From an uncultured Bacteroidota bacterium (GTDB lineage: Bacteria > Bacteroidota > Bacteroidia > Bacteroidales > P3): a stretch of DNA of 64,000 nt. The notes under the pieces were generated by a model. That model made no database searches. It worked only from the letters and a program-made list of their open reading frames with translations, and was not told the DNA's origin. The translations under genes were made by a program, and so were the position numbers. Shown piece by piece: positions 49,172 to 57,900 of this stretch (position 1 is its first letter; the number at the start of each line of letters is the position of its first letter). Location: NCBI GenBank assembly GCA_902774395.1, contig CACYIK010000008.1, positions 20,780-84,779 of the forward strand, written 5' to 3'.

Positions 49172-50083
49172 GTGAACAGCAAATCCCTTACCTATATCCT
49201 CATCACCGCCTCGGTAGTCTTCTGGGGCGTGAGCTTCATCCTCACCAAGGAACTCTTCCTCACCGAGGAGCACATGACCGTCACCGCCCTCATCACCCTG
49301 CGCCTGGCACTGGCCACCGTCGTGATGGTTCCCTTCCTGCTGCTCACACGCAAAATGCAACGCATTCAGCGCAAGGACATCAAGTGGTTCCTGCTCCTGG
49401 CGCTCTGCGAGCCTTTCATCTATCACCTCTGCGAGACCAACGGAGTGCGCCTCGTCAGCGGCTCGCTGGCGTCGGTGGTCATCGCCACCATCCCTCTCTT
49501 CGTACCCTTCGGCATGTGGATAGCCTACCGCCAACGCATCAAGCCCGTGATGATCATCGGCGTAATGCTCTCTTTGGCAGGTGTCGTCCTCATGACAACA
49601 AGCTCGACAGAGAATTTTCAATTTTCAATTTTCAATTTTCAATTCCAGGGCCTCCTCTTCCTCGCCGGCGCCGTAGTCATTGCAATAGTTTACACCCTGT
49701 TGCTTGTCAAAATAGTAGACCGCTACCACCCCCTCGTCGTCACCACCTGGCAGAACATCATCGGCCTCGCCTACTTCCTCATCCTCACACTTTCATCCTT
49801 CACCTTTCACCTTTCACCTCTCACCTTTCACCTCCTCTCCTGGAGCCCCAAGATGTTGCTGATCCTGCTAGTCCTCGGCATCTTCTGCTCCACCCTAGCC
49901 TATGCCGGCTACAACTACGGTGTGCGCAACCTCGGAGCCTCCGAGGCCTGCATCTTCAACAATGCCATACCCGTCTTCTCCCTCGTCGCCGCCGTCCTTA
50001 TAGGGCAAGAGGACTTCAGCTGGCTGAAAGTACTGGGCATGATTGTCGTCATTTCAGGCGTCATCATCGCCCAGAAAAAGTGA
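49172..50083 (+). CDS. EamA/DMT-family transporter with repeat-derived insertions
   Basis: 303 residues with about ten membrane helices in two EamA repeats. The first helix YILITASVVFWGVSFILTKELF and the end of the second repeat (LGASEACIFNNAIPVFSLVAAVLIGQEDFSW) are typical. Substrate unknown; the family exports amino acids and metabolites or imports sugars-phosphate. The start is GTG at the edge of the large repeat block. Two loop insertions are visible. At about 148-159 NFQFSIFNFQFQ comes from TCAATTT heptads, and at about 206-223 SSFTFHLSPLTFHLL comes from TCACCTT heptads. The first recurs almost identically in the flippase at 13.8 kb. Confidence 0.85.
   Translation: MNSKSLTYILITASVVFWGVSFILTKELFLTEEHMTVTALITLRLALATVVMVPFLLLTRKMQRIQRKDIKWFLLLALCEPFIYHLCETNGVRLVSGSLASVVIATIPLFVPFGMWIAYRQRIKPVMIIGVMLSLAGVVLMTTSSTENFQFSIFNFQFQGLLFLAGAVVIAIVYTLLLVKIVDRYHPLVVTTWQNIIGLAYFLILTLSSFTFHLSPLTFHLLSWSPKMLLILLVLGIFCSTLAYAGYNYGVRNLGASEACIFNNAIPVFSLVAAVLIGQEDFSWLKVLGMIVVISGVIIAQKK
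49613..49647. repeat. in-frame heptad array TCAATTT inside the EamA gene
   Basis: Four perfect TTTTCAA units plus edges. Confidence 0.94.
49788..49838. repeat. in-frame heptad array TCACCTT inside the EamA gene
   Basis: TTCATCC, TTCACCT, TTCACCT, TTCACCT, CTCACCT, TTCACCT. Confidence 0.93.
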
Positions 50084-50097
50084 CTAAGTAAACAAGA

Positions 50098-50290
50098 CTC
50101 GATGTCTTGACCCCCCGAAGTCTCGATGTCTTGACCCCCCGAAGGGGTGGCGTGGCAAAGCCTGCGTGGCAAAGCCCATGAGCACCGCTGAAATAGATAC
50201 AATATAGCGAATAACACATTAGAATTAATCAAATGAAGTGAGTCAACACCGCTGAAATTGAGCGAAGCGAAGAATAAATAAAAGTGAGCA
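50098..50290. repeat. spacer with 24-bp and 15-bp tandem duplications
   Basis: The gap 50084-50302 contains no gene. CTCGATGTCTTGACCCCCCG and the following AAGT occur twice in tandem (24-bp period, 50098-50144). GCGTGGCAAAGCC then occurs twice, and CACCGCTGAAAT twice at about 60 bp spacing. This is a different style of repeat from the heptads. Confidence 0.88.
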
Positions 50291-50302
50291 AGTCTCTTCG
50301 AC

Positions 50303-50791
50303 TCAAAATTTAGGGAAATCCATAACTTCCATCTCCTTCGGTGTCCCGTCAATGACGAAACGCACCAGTGTGCCCACCTTGTGGAAGCCCTGTCGGCCGG
50401 CGGCACCAGGATTGATGTGTAGGAAGTTGTAGTCTTTGTCGTACATCACCCGCAGGATATGACTGTGCCCGCAGACGAAGATATCGGGCTTCGCTAGTTC
50501 GAGGGTGCGACGCAGCTCGTAGGGGTAGTGCCCCGGCCAGCCGCCGATATGCGTCATCAGCACCCGTAGTCCCTCCACCTCGAAGAAGGCACGTTCCTCC
50601 AACTCGTAGTGCAGCGCGAAGCTGTCGCAGTTGCCCCACACGGCACGAACCTCCTTCCACGACCGCAACTCCTCCAGCACTCCGGGACCGATGTCCCCCG
50701 CATGCCACAGCTCGTCGCAGTCCGCAAAGAAAGAATACACCTGCTTCGGCACCACCCCGTGAGTATCTGAAAGAACCCCTATACGTTTCAT
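50303..50791 (-). CDS. YfcE/MJ0936-type metallophosphoesterase
   Basis: 162 residues with the calcineurin-like phosphoesterase motifs in order: GVLSDTHG (D9, H11), HAGDIG (D33), WGNCD (N54), MTHIGGWPG and CGHSH. The family hydrolyses small phosphodiesters with Mn2+; the physiological substrate is unknown. Cytosolic. Length is standard. It lies 44 bp downstream of the GHKL ATPase gene on the same strand. The spacer holds the perfect palindrome CCTAGGATATCCTAGG. Confidence 0.9.
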   Translation of the reverse strand: MKRIGVLSDTHGVVPKQVYSFFADCDELWHAGDIGPGVLEELRSWKEVRAVWGNCDSFALHYELEERAFFEVEGLRVLMTHIGGWPGHYPYELRRTLELAKPDIFVCGHSHILRVMYDKDYNFLHINPGAAGRQGFHKVGTLVRFVIDGTPKEMEVMDFPKF

Positions 50792-50804
50792 TTTTCACCC
50801 CCTC

Positions 50805-50820
50805 CCTAGGATATCCTAGG
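50805..50820. other. perfect 16-bp palindrome
   Basis: CCTAGGATATCCTAGG between the GHKL and phosphoesterase genes, partly repeated as CTATCCTAGAATACC at about 51429. It could be an operator or a short 9-nt repeat (ATATCCTAG, GAATGCCTA). Confidence 0.6.
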
Positions 50821-50835
50821 AATGCCTAAGACACA

Positions 50836-51384
50836 CTACTCGTTAGCCTTTATCTCCTTCAGGTTCTCGCTTATCATCTCCTTCAGGTAGTTGATGATAT
50901 GTATGTCGTTCATCGACATGCCGTCCAGCGCCTCCTTCAGCTCGTCGGTGTCCAGCACGAACTCGCCCACGTCGGTGCGGTAGGTGATGACGAAATGGAT
51001 GTCCTCGTGAGCCGACAGCAGCATCACCAGCGTCCCCGCCAGATCGCCCATCGGCGGACGGTCCCAGTTGTTGTGCTCGAACCAGAACTCCAGCCGCGTA
51101 CCCACGCCCACCTCGGAGGTCAGCTTCATGCCGCCGCCGCACTTCTCCGTGTTCATCTTGATAAGCGGCAGCCCCAGCCCCACCTTGCGCGTGGTGCGCG
51201 ACGTGGTGTAGGGGTCCGTCACCTTCGCCAGGAACTCGGGGCTCATGCCCTTGCCGTTATCCTCGATGGTGAAGTGGAAATCATTATTCTTCAAGCTGTC
51301 CACGATAGTCAGCTTGACATCTTTTGAGTTGGCGGCCGTGGAATTCTCCATCAGGTCGTAGACATGCATTGCCAGTTCTTTCAT
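50836..51384 (-). CDS. GHKL-type ATP-binding protein
   Basis: 182 residues. A stand-alone histidine-kinase-like ATPase domain with an N box ELAMHVYDLMENSTAANS, G1 IEDNGKGM, and G2 GLGLPLIKMNTEKCGGG with TSEVGVGT. It lacks an autophosphorylated His domain. A short C-terminal extension of about 60 residues follows. Such proteins are often found near NADH-dependent hydrogenase or NuoEF-like genes in fermenters, where they are annotated only as ATP-binding. Here HydE elsewhere in the window is the only related hint. The gene precedes the phosphoesterase gene. Confidence 0.82.
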   Translation of the reverse strand: MKELAMHVYDLMENSTAANSKDVKLTIVDSLKNNDFHFTIEDNGKGMSPEFLAKVTDPYTTSRTTRKVGLGLPLIKMNTEKCGGGMKLTSEVGVGTRLEFWFEHNNWDRPPMGDLAGTLVMLLSAHEDIHFVITYRTDVGEFVLDTDELKEALDGMSMNDIHIINYLKEMISENLKEIKANE

Positions 51385-51511
51385 ACCCCTAACAACGACA
51401 AGCCGCCCAATTTATTGTGTCGCCTCTGTCTATCCTAGAATACCCTTTTCTGTTCTCTTCCTCCCCTTAGCATAGCAAATCATTTGGTAGCAGTTTTTTG
51501 TTCTGTTCGTT

Positions 51512-51821
51512 CTAGTACAGGAAGCCGAAAGCCCAAAGCGGTATTTTTCTCAAAGTGGCGCTGTCGATGTCATCGGCTGCCACGTAACCCCGGCTTTCGT
51601 CTTTCAGCTGACTGAAGCCTTTCTCGCGACCGCCGACTTCCACCACAATATCGCTATCGATGCGGAAGTCGCCAGTCTTCAATCCTCCATATTCCACTCT
51701 ATGACCCGCTGATGTCAGCTGGTTGCAGAAGAAAGTCTCGCGCACGGTGCCAATCTCGGGCACGCGGTCGGAGATGGTGTGGAGCAAGTTGCTATTGTCA
51801 AGAATAGTGCTTTATCTCCAT
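51512..51821 (-). pseudogene. internally deleted AAA ATPase (DUF4143-type) gene
   Basis: What remains is the start MEIK, then a break near 51806, then the last about 95 codons. The read-through is STILDNSNLLHTIS ... GTVRETFFCNQL ... IVVEVGGREKGFSQL ... AADDIDS ... IPLWAFGFLY. The latter is the characteristic C-terminus of the Bacteroidales ATP-binding proteins with a DUF4143 domain, normally about 370-400 residues. The Walker region is gone. The native promoter and operator-like palindromes upstream are still intact. Confidence 0.8.
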
Positions 51822-51842
51822 TGCTTTGATTTACTTCGACCG

Positions 51843-51903
51843 CAAAGATACATGTATTTTGCAAAATACACAAATTAATTTAAAATGTATTCTTCAAAAT
51901 ACA
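51843..51903 (-). promoter_or_regulatory. promoter with paired palindromic operators upstream of the AAA remnant
   Basis: On the minus strand TATCTTTG (-7, 51843-51850) and TTTG (-33, 51871-51874) are 20 nt apart. The perfect 18-bp palindrome TGTATTTTGCAAAATACA (51853-51870) fills exactly this spacer. A second, imperfect copy TGTATTCTTCAAAATACA lies at 51886-51903, 33 bp centre to centre. This indicates tight repression, perhaps by the product itself. Confidence 0.75.
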
Positions 51904-52026
51904 CGACCCCCTGGTTCTTCTATTATATTGTACGGCGCTCTCTTTCAGGGAGGGGGCATGTGTTGTGAGACAGGGGACTGGCACCTGCCTCATCTCCTTA
52001 TGGGGTGCTTCCCCGATGGAGGGCAA

Positions 52027-52065
52027 AAGGGGCAAAACGCGCATTTCTTGTGCGGTTTGCCCCTT
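52027..52065 (-). terminator. hairpin closing the second Rhs toxin cassette
   Basis: 17-nt arms AAGGGGCAAAACGCGCA and TGTGCGGTTTGCCCCTT pair with two mismatches around a 5-nt loop. Stem, loop region and flanks resemble the hairpin at 54367-54406. The rest of the spacer 51904-52130 shows no gene. Confidence 0.7.
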
Positions 52066-52130
52066 AAGTTTTATGTGCTATTCGGTTCAATTTTTTTTTG
52101 CAATATCAGAGGCCAAGTCTCCGACTCTTC

Positions 52131-52640
52131 TCATTCTGATTTCATGTAGCTTAATCCGCTCAACTCCATAGCCCTGTATGGTTGACATGGACATATCTGC
52201 AAAGGTAGTTTCACACCTTCAACCGAGTAAAACTTCGGAATCGGCCCCAATTGATACACGACACACCCCCATAACCTGAGGTGAAATTTATATGATTCCC
52301 CTATTCTAATGGTATTTTGTCGAGAAACACCCTTGATATGAGTAAACTTCTTGGTTCCAGTTTGCATACTTATTGTGTCTAAACTCACCATAATCATCTG
52401 CTCTCCAAAATGTTTACTGTTTTGTTCCACAAATCGACCTGTAATCACATAAAACACTATATAAGTATCATTTTTTCTTGCGTTTTTATCTTTATACAAG
52501 AATTCTTCTACATTTTCGATTTTAATTGTCGTTGTTTCTCGATAGCACCTAGGGTCATAATCCATTGAGTCATTTTGAGCGAATGCATTCTTATACACGC
52601 AGACCTCAAGCAACAATAACATTAACCATATTTTTTTCAT
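52131..52640 (-). CDS. exported protein, candidate immunity partner of the orphan Rhs tip
   Basis: 169 residues with a signal peptide (MKKIWLMLLLLEVCVYKNAFAQ) and an unrecognised mature domain rich in beta strands, containing GCVVYQLGPIPKFYSVEG and two late Cys. It begins 9 bp after the orphan Rhs stop on the same strand. Position directly after a polymorphic toxin tip is the usual place of an immunity gene. The signal peptide would put it in the periplasm or outer membrane. The assignment rests on position only. Confidence 0.6.
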   Translation of the reverse strand: MKKIWLMLLLLEVCVYKNAFAQNDSMDYDPRCYRETTTIKIENVEEFLYKDKNARKNDTYIVFYVITGRFVEQNSKHFGEQMIMVSLDTISMQTGTKKFTHIKGVSRQNTIRIGESYKFHLRLWGCVVYQLGPIPKFYSVEGVKLPLQICPCQPYRAMELSGLSYMKSE

Positions 52641-52649
52641 CTCATTTTA

Positions 52650-54323
52650 TTATTTTGTACGACCGAATATTGAACGAGGCCCCAGATGATAATATTTCCC
52701 AAAAAGCCTAAAGGTAATACCTGGACTGTCTTCAGAAATAGCTCGCTCATGACAATCTAGATAGTCGAGATGGGGTTGGGTGCTATTTTCATATGCGGGT
52801 TTGATAGATTCCCTTTTACTAAGAGTTTTTTTACCCAAAAGATAGCTCTCCGTAACCTCATGAGGAGTGCCTTGATTGTACCCATTTTCGTCCAATAAAT
52901 CAAGATCCATAAATTGATAAGATATAGCACATCTATCATTTAGATAGACCGTACCATCAAAGGATCCTCCATAAGTGCCATGCACATCACCGTCTGCTAT
53001 ACTTGTAAAGGTATGAATTGTTTCCCCGTTTTGGGTTATTGTTCCCGTTTTTGCAGCGGTAACCTGTACACTGACATTCTCATCCACAATAGCATCATAC
53101 AACATTCTTTCATCATAGGACAAATCGTCCAAAGAATATTCTCCTCTAAAGGCAACACTTAGTTTTCCCGTCTCATTATCTCTGGTTATTTCCATTTTTT
53201 TGGTTTGTAAACGTTCTACAGCTCTGTCTGCCTGGTCTCCATTAATGTAAACTTCCCTTCCATCTGGGTCTACCAACATCACAGGGTTCCAGGCGCAATA
53301 GGCGTAGGGACTGATGGAGGGGTATTTGTCGGCCATCGGGTCGACGCTGAGCCACATGGTCATCAGTTCGTGGTCCATGTATCGGGCACCGAAGTAGCCG
53401 TAGCCGGTTTCTTCGTCGCGCTCCTTGCCGGTGAAAGTAAACCTCTCACTGTAGCCAAATGGACGCTGGTTGATGTACGGCTCGCCATAGGGCAGGTACT
53501 GGATATGCTGTACTGCCTTTCCTCTGTTGTCAGTAATCCAGCTGGCACTGCCAAGGTGGTCAGAATGGTAGAAGTACACATCCTTCTCCTTCCCGTTATG
53601 GGGATCGTCCAACATCGAGTTGACCATCTCCTTGAACTGGCCGTTATCAACAGCGACTTCTGCCCGCACCTGATAAGGAATTCCGTCTATCCACTCACCC
53701 AACACCTCCGGCGAGAACTTATTGTGCATGATGCATTCGAGTTTGTTCTCATCAAGCACACGATAATTCACATGTTCGAGGCTTTGTTTAAACAATCTAT
53801 CAGCCTTCCACTGGAGATCGTCGTCGATGGCGATAACATGCTGTTGAGCGTCCAGTCCACCGCCGCCGATGCGTGCCGCCACCCGTTCCGTCCCGGCATA
53901 GTAGTGCTTGGTGTAGCCTTGCTCGGTCAGCACCATGTAGGGCGAGGGGTAGAGCGTCGGCTCGTTCAGTACAGTATAGGTGGCCATCAAGTCGGCATTG
54001 ACATCCTGCTGTTTGTTGATACCCGTCAGTTTCAGGCGGCGCTCCCCGCTGTGGTCGTAGACATAATAGCTGAAGTATTTGTCATCAACGGCAGCATGCA
54101 TACGGTTGTCTTCCGTCCAGAAGAGGAAGCGTCCCCACTCAAACATTTCGCCCGGCTTACCCATGCTTACCTGTCCAAGGTTTCCTGCCTCATCCCAGCG
54201 CATATCATAAAGCAGGCCGTTCTCATGGTCGAACATGCGCTTCACGGCGTGCGGCTGGTAGTCATCGCAATAGCCGTAGCTGATTTCCACATCGCGTTCC
54301 TCGTTGAATGTAATGCTATTCAT
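52650..54323 (-). CDS. orphan Rhs core with alternative toxin tip
   Basis: About 557 residues from the ATG at MNSITFNEERDVEI. The frame stays open for 36 more codons, but that part is a translated terminator hairpin. The first about 355 residues are an Rhs core collinear with the main Rhs gene, ending SERFTFTGKERDEETGYGYFGARY and the cleavage-type motif NPVMLVDPDGR. After this junction the last about 202 residues differ completely. This tip contains a HEVTESYLLGKK segment and a final HLGPRSIFGRTK and belongs to no family I can name. No signal peptide or SpvB region is present, so it is probably a silent or recombination-donor cassette. Confidence 0.82.
   Translation of the reverse strand: MNSITFNEERDVEISYGYCDDYQPHAVKRMFDHENGLLYDMRWDEAGNLGQVSMGKPGEMFEWGRFLFWTEDNRMHAAVDDKYFSYYVYDHSGERRLKLTGINKQQDVNADLMATYTVLNEPTLYPSPYMVLTEQGYTKHYYAGTERVAARIGGGGLDAQQHVIAIDDDLQWKADRLFKQSLEHVNYRVLDENKLECIMHNKFSPEVLGEWIDGIPYQVRAEVAVDNGQFKEMVNSMLDDPHNGKEKDVYFYHSDHLGSASWITDNRGKAVQHIQYLPYGEPYINQRPFGYSERFTFTGKERDEETGYGYFGARYMDHELMTMWLSVDPMADKYPSISPYAYCAWNPVMLVDPDGREVYINGDQADRAVERLQTKKMEITRDNETGKLSVAFRGEYSLDDLSYDERMLYDAIVDENVSVQVTAAKTGTITQNGETIHTFTSIADGDVHGTYGGSFDGTVYLNDRCAISYQFMDLDLLDENGYNQGTPHEVTESYLLGKKTLSKRESIKPAYENSTQPHLDYLDCHERAISEDSPGITFRLFGKYYHLGPRSIFGRTK
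53258..54275. repeat. Rhs core direct repeat (partner copy at 55648-56665)
   Basis: About 1 kb coding the Rhs core is present in both Rhs genes at a constant offset of 2390 bp with no net length change. This gives ample homology for recombination that would exchange the tips. Confidence 0.85.
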
Positions 54324-54358
54324 AGGTGTTCGTACTTCCTTACAGGGTACTTCAACAG

Positions 54359-54406
54359 TAAAAACAAAGGGGTAAAACCGCACGGTTTTCGTGCGGCTTA
54401 CCCCTT
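54359..54406 (-). terminator. hairpin terminator closing the first Rhs toxin cassette
   Basis: AAGGGGTAA and CCGCAC on the left pair with GTGCGG and TTACCCCTT on the right. On the minus strand the stem is followed by TTGTTTTTAC, a T-rich tail. It closely resembles the hairpin at 52027-52065, including the flank ending TGTGCT. Confidence 0.85.
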
Positions 54407-54536
54407 CGGTTTTGTGTGCTGATGTGATCACTAAGTTGTTGTTATTGGAACTGGTGTCTGTTCCCTGTCCTATCCCATCTATACTTTATGAGTCATTTAT
54501 TGATATTGGGCGATTGACACAGTGGCCTTCTTTTAC

Positions 54537-54980
54537 TCAATCTTTTGTGGTGGGGCACCTTACAACATGTAGCCTAAAAAGATTACGTGTGCCTCGAATA
54601 TTTTCTTTACTCGGATGTATAAATACCCCATGATTTCTGACGAACCGTTCAATGGTTGTCTCCAAAGCAGTATACAGGCGGGGATTCAGTTTTTCTGACT
54701 CAATATATTCTTCGTATTCTCCCTGCGCGTTTATTTCCACATAACCACGCACTTCAATATCCTCCAGTTTCCCTTTATCATCAATTCGAATTATTGTAAA
54801 GACTTCGGCATAAATGCTGTCACTTATCGCAGAATCATATATTGGTATGAAACGACCGTTTATAGTACTATCGTTAAAATTAAGGAATACATAATCTTCG
54901 TCTTCGTCAATTCGCTCGATCTGTGCAACGGCCACATTTCCCAGAAACAATAAGCATAGATATATGGCTATCTTTTTCAT
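54537..54980 (-). CDS. exported protein, candidate immunity partner of the metallopeptidase-like Rhs tip
   Basis: 147 residues with a signal peptide (MKKIAIYLCLLFLGNVAVAQ). The mature part is acidic (ERIDEDEDYVFLNFND) with a strand pattern FTIIRIDDKGKLEDIEVRGYVEIN that recalls TonB-C-like folds. No recognised family. It starts 5 bp after the giant Rhs stop, in the classical immunity position, and is followed by the hairpin terminator. Like the partner of the second cassette it is exported, which is unusual for immunity to cytosolic toxins. Confidence 0.62.
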   Translation of the reverse strand: MKKIAIYLCLLFLGNVAVAQIERIDEDEDYVFLNFNDSTINGRFIPIYDSAISDSIYAEVFTIIRIDDKGKLEDIEVRGYVEINAQGEYEEYIESEKLNPRLYTALETTIERFVRNHGVFIHPSKENIRGTRNLFRLHVVRCPTTKD

Positions 54981-54985
54981 AAAAA

Positions 54986-57900
54986 CTATTTCTTTTTTGA
55001 TGGATAAAAAGATGGCAAAAGAGGCTTCTCGTTTCCATTACACTTCTTGTATGGCGCGACATCATAAATTCCCGTGGCATTTGCTCCGGATTGCGATTGA
55101 AAGAGATCCACTGCCCTATTGAACAACTTATTATTAAAACCTATCGCCAATTTGCTCATTGCGTCTTGATATTCTTTTCCCTCGGCTGTTTGGGGGTGTC
55201 TTGAAAGAAATGCGGTCTCGCATCTGAAATCACCTTTGGCATTGGGTTTACTAAAATACTGATTACACACTATCTCGCTAAAAACATATGCTTCTACTTC
55301 GTTATAATATGTCGTACCTCCCTGGCCCTGGTTGATTTGGAACGCATGGAATAATTCATGGGCTATACTACGTATATCATTATTCCCATTCATTTTGAGC
55401 ATAGCCCCATCACTACATGCTGTCGTAACACTGGTTTGTGGTGTCCCAGTGGATTTATTAGAAATATAAAAATTATCCCCCGATTTATCCATACGATATA
55501 TTAACTTCCATCCAGCATCAGTTTGCGTCATTCTATTGAGAGATCTTATTTGCTCTTGTGCCGCCTTGGTCCCCATGGGGCTGGTTTTACCAGGTTCATA
55601 TCTTAGCTTAGAACCTTTGCCATCATAATTATAAATCCAGATTTTTCTTCCATCAGGGTCAACCAACTTCACTGGATTCCACGCACAGTAAGAATATGGA
55701 CTTATCGAGGGGTACTTATCCGCCAGCGGGTCAACGCTGAGCCACATGGTCATCAACTCGTGGTCCATATAGCGGGCTCCGAAGTATCCGTAGCCGGTTT
55801 CCTCGTCGCGTTCCTTGCCGGTGAAGGTAAACCTCTCGCTGTAGCCAAACGGACGCTGGTTAATGTAGGGCTCGCCGTAAGGGAGGTATTGGATGTGCTG
55901 TACCGCTACACCGCCGCCATCAGTGATCCAGCTGGCACTGCCAAGATGGTCGGAGTGGTAGAAGAACACCTCCTTCTCATCTCCGTTATTGGGATCGTCC
56001 AACATCGAGTTGACCATCTCCCTGAACTGGCCGTTGTCAACTTTAACATCCGCCTGTACCAGATAAGGAATTCCGTCTATCCACTTACCAAACTCCTCCC
56101 TTGCATACTCATTGTTCATGATGCAGTCGAGGTCGTTCTCACCAAGCACACGATGGTTCACATGATCGAGGCTTTGTTTAAACAATTTATCAGCCTTCCA
56201 CTGGAGTTCTTCATCGTTGCCGATAACAGACTGTAGAGAGTTCAGTCCACCACCGCCGAGACGTGCGGCCACGCGCTCCGTTCCGGCATAGTAATGCTTC
56301 GTATAGCCCTTGTTGTTCAGCACCATGTAGGCCGAGGGATAGAGTGTCGGATTGTCCAGTATAGTATAGGTAGACATAAAGTCGGCATTGACATCCTGCT
56401 GTTTGTTTTCGCCAGTCAGTTTCAGGCGACGCTCTCCGCTGTGGTCGTAGACATAGTAGCTGAAGTATTTTTCATCAACGGCAGCGTGCATACGGTTGTC
56501 TTCTGTCCAGAAGAGGAAGCGTCCCGTTTCAAACATTTCGCCTGGCCTACCCATGCTCACCTGTCCAAGGTTTCCTGATTCATCCCAGCGCATATCATAA
56601 AGCATTCCATTCTTATAGTCGAACATGCGCTTCACGGCGTGCGGTTGGTAGTCATTGCAATAGCCATAGGCCATATCAACTGTTGCCGACGTTGTGACAG
56701 AGTTATTGTCGCGGTATTTCACTATCAGTCTGCCCGATGACGAATACTTAAGATAGGTATCGTAGTTTCCTATAGCTCCTCCGCCGTTCGACGCCACAAG
56801 TCGGTGCAGGGCATCATACGTATAGTTGTTCTTATAACCACCGCCAAGGGTATTCACCACACCAGCGCTGTTGACAATATTCGTCACATTGCTGGCATTG
56901 TCGAAGGTGTAGTTGATATTTTGCATCAGGGTCCCGCTATAATCACGGCTCTTGAGGTTGACAAGTCTGTGAAGCGCATCGTATGTATACTGTGCACTGG
57001 TGCCATTACCATAGTTCACATTTACTCTCTGTCCATAGGCGTTATAACGTATTCCCTTGATATAGGTTCTCGGATCGCCGTTCTTGTCGCCATACATAGC
57101 ATAGAGGTCGCCACCCCACTGGTAGTTGTAGGTTATCTTCTCTCCGTCGGGATAAACCATGGAGAGCATACGACCCCAGCTGTCATAATTGTAAAGCATT
57201 TCGAACTGGTACACAGCGTCATGCTGAGGCAGGGCAATGGTACGTGTCTCGTCAACGACATTGCCGAGGGCGTCATAGTGGCACTCATAGCTGCCGCTGC
57301 CGTCAATGACATGCCACAAACGTCCGCGGTCATTGCCGCTGGTGCCGTATTCGTATGTCACGTCGTTGCCCGTCATGTAACTATAACGTTTATGTACGGG
57401 TCTGTAGTATGTATAGTCGTAATTAATATATCCGAGAGGATTATTTTCCTCCACCAAATTGCCCGCAGGATCGTACCTATAACTTGTATATCCGGCGTCG
57501 GGGTGGTCGCGGTATTCGAGGCGGCCGAGGTTGTCGTAGCCATAGTAGGTGGTAAACTCTTCGGGGTCACGCGTCCAAAGGAGCTGGCCGAGGTTATCAT
57601 AGTGCATCGTTGTGATTCCTCCATTGGCGTCGGTCACCTGCACCTGACGACCATCATAGTCGACATACTGTGTAGTGACATTGAGGTTGGGGTCGGTGGT
57701 GGCGGTCACGAAACGGCGGTGTCCGCTCCAATCGTTGTCAATGCTATAGTCGGTGTGTGTTGTCACGCCAAGGGGCATCACAACATCCTTTGCACGATCC
57801 ATAATGTCATAGGTTGTGGAGCTGAGCGAGTTGACATTATAGCTGGTGTTATACTTACCTCTATGCGTCGAATTGCTTTCCGTAACAGGGTCGTATTGCT

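Noticed and set aside
54324..54431. N-terminal extension of the orphan Rhs gene
   Set aside because: The added residues are a translation of the terminator hairpin; homology to the main Rhs core begins further downstream.
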